This document shows, piece after piece, positions 51,401-62,200 of a stretch of DNA of 64,000 nucleotides. The position numbers were made by a program, and so were the translations under genes. The stretch is from Pycnococcus provasolii (Eukaryota; Chlorophyta; Pseudoscourfieldiophyceae; Pseudoscourfieldiales; Pycnococcaceae), in contig OW568874.1 of assembly GCA_938743325.2 (NCBI GenBank), positions 434,001-498,000 on the forward strand. The letters run 5' to 3'. Numbering within the stretch: the stretch's first letter is position 1; the number at the start of each line of letters is the position of its first letter. The notes below the pieces were generated by a model that was not told where the DNA came from, did not search any database, and saw only the letters and a list, made by a program, of their open reading frames with translations.

Positions 51401-54400
51401 TTGGAGACGGCGTGCCTGGTGGAGGAGCGGGCGGCGGATTTGGAGGGGGAACGGGCGGCAAAGCTGGATTGGGTGGTGGCGGTGAAGGTATTGCAGGTGG
51501 CGGAGGTGCCGGCGGTGCCGAGGGAGGAGGTAGTGGTGGCGGCGATGGCGCAGGCGGAGGAGAAGGACTTGGCGGCAGAGGAGGAGGACTTGGCGGTTTT
51601 GGCGGTGGTGGTGCTGGCGGTGGCGGTGCTGGCAGCGGCGGCGGCGATGGCATTGGGAACGGTGGAGGTGATGGCGCCGGTGGCGGCAGAGGGCTCGTCG
51701 GTGGTGGTGCTGGCGGTGGCGGTGCTGGCAGCGGCGGCGGCGGTTGATTTGGCGGAGGGTTTGACGGTGGCTGTAGCGGAGGGTTTGGCGGTGGCGCAAA
51801 GGGTGCGGGGGGTAACGCCTGCTGCACAGATCCGCTCGCAGCTACTCCAGTGACGCCAGTGAGGCCTGCGCTTACAAGCTGAGTGGACAATGAGCCGCTC
51901 TCGATAGCACTGATAAGACTCTCCGAGATGGCGGTTGGCTTTTCCTCGGGACCGAGCGCGATACGCATCGTGACTGTGACACCAACCTGTAGCGTGTGAC
52001 GTCGTCGCGAGTCTGCGGGCGTAATGGAGGTGATGGTGATGGCGTCAGCGTCCAAGTTGAGGGTAGATGCAATGCCATTTTTAAATGCAGTCTGCTGAGG
52101 TCCCGAGAAAGTTGCCATGCTAATGCCCTGCAACGTCAGAGACGCAACGACAGATGCCACTGCTGGTGGCGGCGGTGAAGGTGGAGGAGATGGAGGTGGA
52201 GATGGAGGTGGTGAAGGTGGAGGTGAAGGAGATGGAGGTGGAGATGGAGGTGGTGAAGGTGGAGGAGATGGAGGAGGAGATGGAGGTGGTGAAGGTGGAG
52301 GAGATGGAGGAGGAGATGGAGGTGGAGATGGAGGTGGAGATGGAGGCGGTGGCGAGCTCACGTAGGAAATCACGAAGGTGCCGGGACGTGAAATACTGAT
52401 CGATGCGGAGCAAGCGTTTCCTGTGCAGTCAGTCGAGGGGATGGTGGACAGCTGCCACGAAGTAGGATTCACGGAATCGAGAATGAGCAAGTCTGGAGCA
52501 CTCGTAGATGCACTCGTGTATGGAACCTTCAAAGTTGCCGGCGCGGTAAACAGCGCGACTTGGCTTGTCACGAGCACGATCGGTGATGCGCGTGACCCAG
52601 GAAAGGATGCGGCGTCAGATTCGGCCAACTCCACCACAGCCGTTGTTTGGGCTGAATTAAACGAGTTCGCCGGAAACGTCAAAGTAACGTTGACAGGAAA
52701 GTTGCTCACTGTGGTACTAAGCGTGCCTCCTGTCGCATCAACGTCTTGAATGTCCGCCTTGAGGTACCCATTGAGCGTTGTGCATGCCGCGTCAGCGTCG
52801 TACCTACTTCGTGAATTCTGAGCGAGATGACGGCGGCGAGGGGGTGGGATGCTGTGCATTTGATCTTGAAGCCGACGACGCCTTCTTGAGCATCCAGATG
52901 GCGCGGTTGTCGGTTGTGTATACCACACTGTAAGACTGTTTGAGCAGTATACTCGCTTCTTATATCTGGTATCTGTATTCAGGCCTGTAATGCTTCCTGC
53001 GCGGTAGCCACCAGCATGGCCGTAATGCCATGACAGACGGTAGCCAGGATCTGAAGACGCCGTATCTGCTGAATTCAGGCTAACCTGGGAATTTTTAGTG
53101 AACCCAAACGAGTTACTGTCCCATTTGTACCAGTAAGCTCCGTTTTTTAACGTCGGGGAATTCGAATTGGGAAGGCTGTTCAAGTCAGACACAGAGATGG
53201 CTGCTGAGACGATATGTTTATTATCCTGCGAATCATAGGCCATGAAGAGCGCGTAAGTGTAGGCACTGCATGAATTGACTTGTGTCGTATCTGATGAATA
53301 AGAGTATGGTTGGTCAGATTGCAGCGTCCAAGAGCCCACGCTCAAGGATTCTGCTTCGCAAATGGACATCGCACCCGAGGTGCTGGTACCTAGAACTGCT
53401 GGAGGTGGAGATGGAGGTGGTGAAGGTGGTGGTGAAGGTGGAGGAGATGGAGGTGGAGGAGATGGAGGTGGAGATGGAGGTGGTGAAGGTGGAGGAGATG
53501 GAGGTGGAGATGGAGGTGGTGAAGGTGGAGGAGATGGAGGTGGAGATGGAGGTGGTGAAGGTGGAGGAGATGGAGGTGGAGATGGAGGTGGTGAAGGTGG
53601 AGGAGATGGAGGTGGAGATGGAGGTGGTGAAGGTGGAGGTGGAGATGGAGGTGGTGAAGGTGGAGGAGATGGAGGTGGAGATGGAGGTGGAGATGGAGGT
53701 GGTGAAGGTGGAGGTGGAGATGGAGGTGGTGAAGGTGGAGGAGATGGAGGTGGAGATGGAGGTGGAGATGGAGGTGGAGATGGAGGAGGGAACGGCGGTG
53801 GCGGAGGTGCCTGAAATCCAGACCCGTCATTCGCAGCACAGTACGCGATGGATGCCTTCCAGCATGCTGCACTAGCCGCTGCATTCCCCATGACGCCCGC
53901 ACATGCCGTGCAAGGGCAGTCTACGGTGCGGTATGCCACATCCGGACAATCGAAGGGGCAGGAGCCGTCCGAGTTCCAAATCGACGTCGAGCTCTGGAGC
54001 ATCTTACGTCGGGGTGCGAACGCGGATAACTTGCGATGCGCTTGCTCCGCCGTGCCACCGAGTTCAGTCGCGTTGGATGTCTTCATGCCGCGCCGAACGC
54101 TCGCTTCGACGGGAAGCTGTATAGACGCTCGTTTCGGGGTTTCGCAGTAACCCCACGCTGACGCGTTCAGCACGACTCGTGTGCCAAGCGTTCCATTCTC
54201 GGCAGCCTCACGAGCGGCGAGCACACCCTGCGAGTCAACGACGCCGCTGTCGAGCACCAGTCCCGCGGTGCGTCCCGCGGGGTCGCCGTCGACGCGAAGG
54301 TACCACTGGCCAGCTTTGAGCGTCGTCGCCTCGCTCGTTCCGCCCTCCCCCCTCGGGAAGGGCACGCCGCCAGCTGGGAACAGGCAGAGGTCGTCGTAGC

Positions 54401-55121
54401 CGGCACCTAGCCTGTCTTCGTCAATGCGGCAGAGGTTCCACGTCGCGACCTCCTGCAGCTGGTCCTCAGAGAGCGCGGGGTGGCGAAAGTCGTTCGTCAC
54501 GCGCACGAGGGTGGGCACCGCGTCCTTTGCAACACCGCAGTCCGCGCGGCACCCGAACCGATCATTTCCGTAGCTCGGTTCCTCGTACGGCTCTTCGCAG
54601 ATGCCGTCGCCACAGACGGGGTCGCGCCAGCCTGGCTGTACGGCGACTTTCAAGAGCCACGTGAGTGGGCCGTCGTGGCCGTTCACAGGCGCTCTGTCTT
54701 GTATCAGGGCGGCTGGCTTCACGTATTTGGTTATTGCGCGTTCCGTCGCTGTTCTCGCGCCATACATTTCATAAGGCCTTAGCTGCACCTGTATGAGCGC
54801 CAGGTACGTTGTTAAGAGTATGAACCACGCCACGAACCGGACGAACGGTGCGTATGTGTCGACGAGTCCTCGAAATTGCCTCGACGCGTTGACGAGCACG
54901 TCACTCCACGTGAATACGTCGTGTTTCAAGACTGCGACACGTTTTTGAGATGCGGTTTTTGCCAGCTTTGCCTGCTTCAAGTCGTTGAGGGTTGAGTAGA
55001 GCTGCGCGCTGCTCTTAAAGTCGCGCCATTCGAATGCTTTGCCCCGTGTTGTTTGAGGAGACGGCGACGACGACGACGCGTTCTTGTCGACTGACGCGGT
55101 GTATTCCGTCGGCATCTTCAT
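45036..55121 (-). CDS. Giant polycystin-like (TRPP) channel with Pro-rich and Ig-like ectodomain
   Basis: The protein has 3361 residues in one frame from the ATG at 55121. Order: cytosolic head; first membrane helix (VRFVAWFILLTTYLALIQVQL, about 95-115); Cys-rich CGDGICEEPY...CRADCG; first SPPP stretch (437-575); a globular domain with GYRLSWHYGHAGGYRAG; a ZU5-like beta domain; second SPPP stretch (924-987); a SEA-like segment; third Pro-rich stretch (1111-1252); at least five Ig-like repeats of the HYR/DUF5011 kind (GTYEVNYVVEDSAGN) alternating with CPxG...C knots (about 1300-2000); a Thr-rich run (2221-2272); the polycystin domain and six-helix channel with the pore (VMGITHTLLFGKDK, about 2780). 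A cytosolic tail of about 500 residues follows. It is probably a plasma-membrane or flagellar mechanosensory cation channel. Confidence 0.9.
51367..51790 (-). repeat. Pro-rich (PPPxP) coding repeat 3 in the polycystin gene
   Basis: On the plus strand this is an almost unbroken purine-rich GGCGGTGGTGCTGGC-type repeat; the gene reads it as PPAPPPPAP-type hinge (residues about 1111-1252). It is more degenerate than the two SPPP stretches. Confidence 0.85.
52159..52352 (-). repeat. SPPP coding repeat 2 in the polycystin gene
   Basis: Tandem GGTGGAGAT/GGTGGTGAA units on the plus strand read as SPPPSPPP on the gene strand (residues about 924-987). Such stretches are heavily hydroxylated and glycosylated in green-algal cell-wall proteins. 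Confidence 0.9.
53397..53812 (-). repeat. SPPP coding repeat 1 in the polycystin gene
   Basis: About 400 bp of GGTGGAGAT and GGTGGTGAA units with higher-order repetition (blocks of about 48-60 bp recur with little change) encode the first SPPP stretch (residues about 437-575). Long antisense frames here encode only MEVVKVEE-type repeats and are not genes. Confidence 0.92.
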
Positions 55122-56682
55122 TTCCAAGGTTCAGGTTGATATTTCTGACACAGGACGTGAACTCCTCCTGAAGCAGCGCGAAGCAACTTGGGTGGCAGCG
55201 CGAAGTTTCACCAGCACCAAGAAACAGCCGGCTTACCTTACAACAACCCACGGTGATGAGTGAAGGAACCAGAAATCCAGAAAACCTGAAATCCGAAACG
55301 TGCTTAACCTTATTTGAAACTACCCGTACCAGGAGTTTGGAAAACTCTTGCAAGAGATACGAACGGATCCGGATACAGATACGGATACGAACGGATACGA
55401 TAAGGATACGAACACGACGAGATATGATATGAGACGAATACGGACACGCACACGGATACAGATACGGATACGGACACGGATACGGATACGGATACGGATA
55501 CGGATACGGATACGGCCGCTTGCTAATCTTGCAATCAAGTCAAATGGGAAATGGTTGGCGTCTGCTGCGTGTGCAAGCCCGAAAATGAAACGAGCTCTCT
55601 TCAAGCCAAGCGAGCTCATCGCCTCATCATTTCCTCTCCAGAGCTCTCTCCAGACAGCTCATTCCCTCTCCCAGATGCGCGATCAACGCGAAACCTTCTC
55701 AAGGCCGAACTTCTTTCTTCTCTCTCTCTCGGCTGTGTCTCTTCTCTCGGCCTCTCTCTCTGTGTCTCGCTCTCTTCGGAGAGACTTCGGAGAGCTCTCG
55801 GGAGACAACAAGTCTCTGGAGACGCACACACGTGGTGACTGTTTGGCTGCCTGGTACAGTACCTGTACGGCGGCCTGCCTGTCTGGTGTGGTATTCATAG
55901 ACTATGGTACGCTTCCCAGCTCCTCCGCTCATCGGGAAACCCTGGCGCTGCGCTCATACATGCGCTCATTGCGCTGGCGCTCCCCCACACTCCCACAGTA
56001 CTCTCTCTCTCTCTCTCTCTCTTTTCTTTCTGGAAATGTCGTTCTCTTCGACTTCTCTCTCAACGTATCCTACATAACTTACTCCACCGCATAGTAGCTT
56101 GCTACCTCTAGCTAGAGTAGGCTTTAGGCGAGACCATTGGTCCGTGGTGGCCACTTGGCACCTGGTTCGCCCAAGATGGCAAGATCACCTGGCAAGATCC
56201 CAACCCCCAAACTAAAATTTACCTCCAAACCAACGGAGTCCTTGAGTGGCAGTATGGCAGTATGCGCCAGTATGTATGGCGACCAGATGTATGGACCAGA
56301 TGTATGGACCAGATGTTGGTATAGCAGCGAAGCAGCGAAGCCAACAGGACAAACTCTCCCAGTCCCAGCCAAGCCAACCAAGCAAGCAAGCAACGCAAAT
56401 ACGAAAGGACCAGCCAGACCCGTGACTCCGTGAGACACAGCCGTCCCGTTCCAGGAGTCCAGGACTCCAGGAGCCGGAGGCCGTCCCTCTAAGGTTAGGA
56501 GCCAGTCTCCTGGGTCCCGTCGGTTAACCCCTATCGCAGCGTGGTAAGTGTATCAAACCCCGAAATGGAATTCGGTTCCTTCCGGATAATTTCCCGAGGA
56601 TCTCTCCCGCCCCCTATTCCCCATTCCGCCCCTCTCCCATCGCATCGATCGATCCCGCGTATCTCATCATTCATTCCGCAGC
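55122..56682. other. Repeat-rich spacer between polycystin and kinase-FHA genes
   Basis: Contents in order: upstream region of the polycystin gene (55122-55350), a GATACG hexamer array (55356-55515), a CT-rich block with inverted TCTCTC/GAGAGA segments (55600-55800), a (CT)n run at 55998-56026, short tandem repeats GTATGGACCAGAT and CCAGTATG (56245-56320), AAGC/CAAG repeats near 56380, and TCCAGGAC-type inverted units (56450-56480). A frame at 55348-56094 is open by virtue of these repeats and is not a gene. The kinase gene leader follows. Confidence 0.5.
55356..55515. repeat. GATACG hexamer array
   Basis: Tandem copies of GGATAC are near-perfect from 55475 to 55514 and more degenerate from 55356 to 55474 (GATACGAACG, GATACAGATACG). 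A six-base period would translate to Ile-Arg or Asp-Thr repeats in any frame, but the ORFs are repeat artefacts. Confidence 0.9.
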
Positions 56683-59166
56683 ATGCCTCTGATGTCGTGT
56701 ACTCCTCCCTTGGGGAGCATGCCGTGTACTATGGCGTCGGCCATGTCAGCCATGTCACCTAGGGGCTTGCACCTTCCTCGTAGTCGTCGCTCACGTGAAG
56801 CTCCATCTCGTCACTTCTCTTGTCACTTTAAGAGTCACTTCTTGGTCCATGCACGGCCTTTGTCATCACCTTCTTCTGATTCTGCTCTTCGTACGGGACG
56901 TCCTGTGCGTCCTAGTAAGAGTGCGGAAGTTGCTCTAAAAGATGCGCTGGATCTTAACGCGTGTGCTGTCTCACCTCTTGGGCTTGCTGGGGAAGATGGG
57001 GAAGATTATGATCTTGGGGAAACCGACCTAGACATCCAAGAGGACATGCAGGGACGCACCGCGCGCGTGTTTGTCGCACGCGTCGGCGCAGCAGGACTCA
57101 AGTCGCAGTACCAGAGAAACACAACCTTGCCGCCGGGAACGCTAGTTGCAGTCAAAACGCCAATCACACCGCCCAAGTCTTTCGACACCATCGAGGAGCT
57201 GCAGCAGGAACTTGGACTCTGGCTCGCGGTGAACGGCGCGAAAAATATTGTCAGACTGCACGCCGTCTACCCGCCAGACCCCGCGACGTGGGGAACCACG
57301 GACGAACCCGTGTGCTTCATCGCGGAACTGTGCGAGGCGGGGAACGTCAGAGACGCGCTGTGCTCAAAGCAGTGGGATGACACGCCCAAAATAGACGTGC
57401 CCGCGCTCGCGCAGGATCTCGCAAGCGCCGTCGCGCAGTGCCACGAAGCCGGACTCGTGCACCGAGACATAAAGACGCCCAACGCACTCCTGACGTGGGA
57501 CTACGAGCAGGGGCGAACGGTGTGTAAGCTATGCGACATGGGGTCGGCCGTGCGCATGACGGATGCTCAGGCGGTCGCCGCGAAGTGGTGCGAACTCACG
57601 CCCGAGGAACAAAGGAGCAAACGACGCGAGCAGAAGAGAATCGGGTGGAAGCCGTCGGGTACGCTTCTTTGGATGGCACCGGAAGCTTTAACGCCGTACT
57701 GGGAAAAGCGCGACGAGGTGCTGCAGCCTGAGACTGCGGATGCCGTAATCGGGGCGGAGGCGGCGCGCGCCTCCGACGTGTGGGCTCTCGGAGTGTGCGT
57801 TTGGGAGATGCTTGCACGTCAGCTGCCTCTCCTCCCATCCGCGGGATTGCCCCCGACGCGCGACACGTGGAGAGATACGCTCGCGTCTGGCGAAAGGTGG
57901 CCATTGCCCGAAGGGACGTCATCCGAACTTGCCGCATGGCTTGCCGCATGCTGGCTTGACGACGTGGCATCGCGTCCGAGCGCCGAAGATGCTCAGACGA
58001 CGCTTGCCGCCCTCGGCGACAACTGGGACAGCAACGGCATGGTCGCCGCGACAGCGGCCGCCGCCAGGGAAGAATTGAGCCGACGCGGCCGTGCGGAGCG
58101 CTGGAAAGTGGAGCTGACGCAGTGCCACGCGAAATTCGGAGGCAGGTGCGAAATCACGGTGGACAGGGACATGCAAGCGCCTTCGGACCGACGCATCACG
58201 GCTGATGGAGAGCGCGTGGATGTCAAAACACGCGCTGCCGGCGCGCCCATGGAGGTGCGATTTTCCGGTGTCATCGTCGGCGTGCGCTCAGATTCGTGTG
58301 CGGAGGAGGTAGACGAGGCTTGGCGCGCCCTTGGTAGTCCCGAAAGTCTCGAGCCAGGCACGGCTGCCGGAGAGGGTTACGATGCCGCAGACATCGACGC
58401 GCTTGTGGATCTGCTGCCCGATCGACCCGGGTGGGCAGTGCGTGAGCGTGGCGAACCCGCATTCTTCGACATGGGAGGTTGCACGAGAGCCCCGGCGCGA
58501 CCGCGAGTTGGCGAGGCGAATCTTGAAATTGCCTTTATTGTCCCGTCTTTCCCTCGCGAATCGGGATTTATCTTGAGGTGCGTGGAAGGACACGATCTTG
58601 CCGTGCGCGTTAACAGGACAAGAATCGAGCCCGGTGAGGCTGTGAGTGTAGCTGCTGGAGATAGCATTCGTGTCGGGCGCATGCTAGTCGACCTAGCGGC
58701 GGTGCCAGACAGCGAGCTGGAGGCTGCGCAAGCGATCGCCACGATTGACGACGACGAGATTGGCGAGCCGGCGGATGCTGTGCTGCAGGAGGAGGAGGAA
58801 GAGGAGGAGGATCCCGCCACGCCTGACGACTCGAACACCAAGTCTGAAGCAGTGCTTTTGTGGGTGGATGGTGCGAGCGGCGAAGCGAAGCGACTGGAAC
58901 TTGAACCGGATATTCCCGGCGAGATCAAAATTGGACGCGATCCAATGTGCGATGTGCGATTGAGCGGGTGCGATGCGGTCAGCCGACTTCATTGCAAGCT
59001 AAAGTATGAACGCGGAGCATTTCGCATTACCGATGTTTCGGCAAATGGAACAAGTGTCAACGGCAAGAGACTCCGTTCAGGGAGGCCGCGCGCATTGGTA
59101 TCAGGTGATGAGATTAAACTCGCCACTGGAGATAAGGGCGCTCAGATAAGTTTCGTCGATGTGTAA
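56683..59166 (+). CDS. Protein kinase with C-terminal FHA domain, probably plastid-targeted
   Basis: The protein has 827 residues from the ATG at 56683. The first 80 residues are Ser/Arg/His/Pro-rich with few acids (RSRRSREAPSRHFSCHFKS), suggesting a transit peptide. The kinase domain (about 130-450) has LVAVKTP (ATP-binding Lys), catalytic loop HRDIKTPNALL (Asp262), CDMGSAV in place of DFG, and SGTLLWMAPEAL. It is interrupted by a Lys/Arg-rich insertion (EEQRSKRREQKR) in the activation segment. A middle region of beta-strand type (about 480-690) has one FHA-like segment. The C-terminal FHA domain (about 742-825) has IKIGRDPMCDVRLSG, SRLHCKLKY and SANGTSVNGKRL, matching the GR...S..H...NG signature that binds phosphothreonine. 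Kinase-FHA fusions are known (Rad53/Chk2), but with FHA in front. Substrate is unknown. Confidence 0.87.
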   Translation: MPLMSCTPPLGSMPCTMASAMSAMSPRGLHLPRSRRSREAPSRHFSCHFKSHFLVHARPLSSPSSDSALRTGRPVRPSKSAEVALKDALDLNACAVSPLGLAGEDGEDYDLGETDLDIQEDMQGRTARVFVARVGAAGLKSQYQRNTTLPPGTLVAVKTPITPPKSFDTIEELQQELGLWLAVNGAKNIVRLHAVYPPDPATWGTTDEPVCFIAELCEAGNVRDALCSKQWDDTPKIDVPALAQDLASAVAQCHEAGLVHRDIKTPNALLTWDYEQGRTVCKLCDMGSAVRMTDAQAVAAKWCELTPEEQRSKRREQKRIGWKPSGTLLWMAPEALTPYWEKRDEVLQPETADAVIGAEAARASDVWALGVCVWEMLARQLPLLPSAGLPPTRDTWRDTLASGERWPLPEGTSSELAAWLAACWLDDVASRPSAEDAQTTLAALGDNWDSNGMVAATAAAAREELSRRGRAERWKVELTQCHAKFGGRCEITVDRDMQAPSDRRITADGERVDVKTRAAGAPMEVRFSGVIVGVRSDSCAEEVDEAWRALGSPESLEPGTAAGEGYDAADIDALVDLLPDRPGWAVRERGEPAFFDMGGCTRAPARPRVGEANLEIAFIVPSFPRESGFILRCVEGHDLAVRVNRTRIEPGEAVSVAAGDSIRVGRMLVDLAAVPDSELEAAQAIATIDDDEIGEPADAVLQEEEEEEEDPATPDDSNTKSEAVLLWVDGASGEAKRLELEPDIPGEIKIGRDPMCDVRLSGCDAVSRLHCKLKYERGAFRITDVSANGTSVNGKRLRSGRPRALVSGDEIKLATGDKGAQISFVDV

Positions 59167-59299
59167 CAAAATTTCTTTAACACTATCAAAACAAAAAAGG
59201 TGGTTTGCCACGATGATAATCTTGGTGTGGAGAGCGTGTTTGAAAATTGGTGTTTGATAGTATTATATACTGCATGTAACTTCAATTTTTTACTGTACT

Positions 59300-62200
59300 T
59301 TACAATTGTGTTGGTGGTAGTTGTGGAGCCGATGCAGCAACTCCAGCACCAGCACCAGCACCAGCACCACCTCCACCTCCAGCATCAGCATCACCTCCAG
59401 CTCCAGCACCACCTCCAGCATCAGCACCAGCACCATCCTCGTCGTCGCCGCCGTCTGCGGCAGCGTTCAAATGATGAAGCTTCACATTCAAGTTCGCATT
59501 GCTCGAAATCTCGCCATTCGCAAACTCCACGAGTCGGTCGGCATATGGTGCAATATCTGGATTTTTGTAGACAGCGTCTGGGTTGTCGTTGTAATCGTGT
59601 GCAGCCTTGGCAATAGCACGGATGTCAGTCATGAAAGACTCCTTGCTGTCATAGTGCTGCTTTACGCACTTATCCTGAATTTTTTTCAGAAACATCGGAT
59701 TGGACACAAATTTGTGGTAGTCTGGCACAAGTTTCTTGGGCACAGCCTTGGTAAAGATTTCATAATCTTTGGTGAAGAAACGCGCGAGAGACAAGAGCTC
59801 GTCGTTGAACTCCTTTCTCGCCTTTTCGTACTGGCTGCTCACACCACGACTCTTTTGTCGCTGCGTCTTGCGCCCATCGCCAGGCAAACTGTAGTTCTTG
59901 GTGTAGAGCTCCGAGTCCTCCTCAGCTTTCGGGCGCTTCAGCTGTGCGGCGCTCGGCGCCCGTTGGAGCGCGACACCACTAAGTTTGAGCTTTAAACTCG
60001 GGCGCGGCTGACCGCCATCCTGCGCAGCAGGTACAGGTGCGGCAGCAGCCTCCACAGCCTCTGGAGCAGCTGCAGCGTTAGCAGTGGCACCGCCACCGCC
60101 GCCGCCGCCGCCAACAGCTTCTCCTTCACCCCGCGCTTCACGAGGGCGCTTGAAGCCGAGTTTCACGGGTGGTATCGACTGCTGCTGCTGCTGCTGCTGG
60201 GTAGATGGCGGCGGCGGCGCCACAGGATGTGTCCTTGTAGCATCACCAACTTTTTTCTTCAAGAGGTCACGTGTCGAACCGCCGCCGCCACGCGATTTGT
60301 TGAGAGCACGATTCGTTGACTTGGCACCTTTTTGATCGTCCGGTGGTAGATCTCTAGCGAACGAGGTTATCTTGAACATTTTAGACACTCCACCAATTTG
60401 AATCCTTTCCTTCCTTCCATATTTCTTGTCAATGATTGCACGCACGTCGGATACTACCATCGGCGCTACAATCGCGTACTCAGCCAGCTTCGCACTGGCC
60501 TTTTCACGAGCCTCTTCCCGCTCCGGATTGTAGCGTTCCAAAGCGGCAACGTTCTTCATGTGCACGATGTGGCGCACGCGCTCCGTTGCCTCCATTGGTT
60601 TAGCTGGTGCCGATGCAGACGCGTCGCCATTTGTACCAGACGGCTTCGAAGTAGTCCCACTAGCACCGCCAGCGAACATGGCGCGTAGCGCTTCAAAATC
60701 TGCACGCTCCTTCGCCTCCGGATCCGCCGACGGCGCGGCGGTGCGAGCATTCCCATCCTCATCCTCAGGATCGACGTCCTCCGTTTCACGTACAGGAAGT
60801 GGCGGCGGCGGATCGGTCCGTGACAGCATGCTTCGCTGCTTCGAGAAGATACGGTCCAGTGCCTGAAGCAGTTTTGTCCTTTGCTCATTTTGGCTTACGC
60901 GCTTCTCACGAGCGAAGCGGCTCGTTCCCTGCTTATCGTTGCCGCCAGCAGCAGCTTCCGATGCATATTTGCGAATTGCCCTGATGCGGTCCCAGCGCGC
61001 CATACCCTTGATCGATTCATCTGTCTCACCGTACCCTTTCAAGATCTCAACCATCTGCGGCATCGTTAGGCGGCGCAGGTCCGCGTCCGAGTTCTGGATT
61101 TGCGATGGCTGCTTGATCTGCGACTTCTTCCTCTTCTTCCCCGGCTCCTCGTCACCGCCATCCTCCGGTTCCTTGCCCTTGTCTCCTGCCGCCGATGGAG
61201 GTTGCGGTGCACCCTCCACCTCCATAGGCTCAGCAGCAGCAGTCGACACCTTGGGTGCCCTTTGTCGCGCTCTCGACGGCGCTGTTGCCTGATCACCACC
61301 CATTAACGCAAGACATGCATCGCCAGCCACGAGATGCAAAGCGGTCAGCGCCTCCTTGGAGTCATTGAGACTGCCTGGCTCGAGAGCATGCAGACCACTT
61401 CCTGCTCCTGATCTATCGCGGCCCCCGCTTCTGTCGCGCGGCACCCACGCTTTCAGCAAGTTAAAAATGTGAGGACGGCCGAACGACGGATGCTCCTCGC
61501 TGCCATAGCCGGTTCCCTTGAGCAGCCCCTTCTGGTCATGCCAAGCTTCTCGGTACTGTGTGACCCATGACCATGGGCTCATGTGCAGTTCCTCCTCGAG
61601 GCGGCGCGCTGCGCGCAGATGCGGGGGGATCGGAGTTGCAGATTTTGGCGCAGGAAGGCGCTGCCTATTCTTCATGAATCTGCGCGGCACTGCAGAAATC
61701 TCTGGGCTTGTCGACGAGGCTGCACATGGCCTAACCGTCCACTGGCTAATTGGCTGCACCCCGGAGAGCAGCGCTCGAGCTTTCCGCACGTCGTCGGTCT
61801 GTACGAGCATGCTGATGCCAACACTGCGAAGGTGCACAAGACCTGCGCGCATTGCTTCCAGGGCGCAGAGCTTCTCGAGCGAGCACGTCTCTGCAATCTC
61901 TTGGTCTTCTCGCAGGCGAAACTCCGGCTTCTTGTAGAACATGGCTTCTTTTGTTGCATAAGGCTGGATCGCATTCTCACGATTCAGAATTCTTTCCACG
62001 TGTCTTTGAGCAGACTCGCACAGGTCTGCGTAGTCCTCGTCAACAAATCGGCGGAGACTCCTGCTCTCGGTGAGATCAAGAGTGTATCCGCGCATGTGAT
62101 CATCGCGTCCTCCAGCAGCTCGCGGCTCCATGCTCTTGGTGAGAGCTTCAGAAAAGTTTGTGTCGATATCGAGATCGAGCTTCTCGTAGTGCTTCTCCTT

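Noticed and set aside
51326-51799. Minus-strand HRRHHLHRSQ-type ORF over Pro-rich repeat 3
   Set aside because: Another out-of-frame reading of the polycystin coding repeat.
53282-53875. Long plus-strand ORFs (MEVVKVEEMEVE-type and GGDGGGEGG-type) across the SPPP repeats
   Set aside because: They are antisense or out-of-frame readings of the polycystin gene's repeat and have no content beyond the repeat.
55348-56094. 248-residue ORF starting with Ile-Arg repeats
   Set aside because: Produced by the GATACG array and CT-rich sequence; no conserved part.
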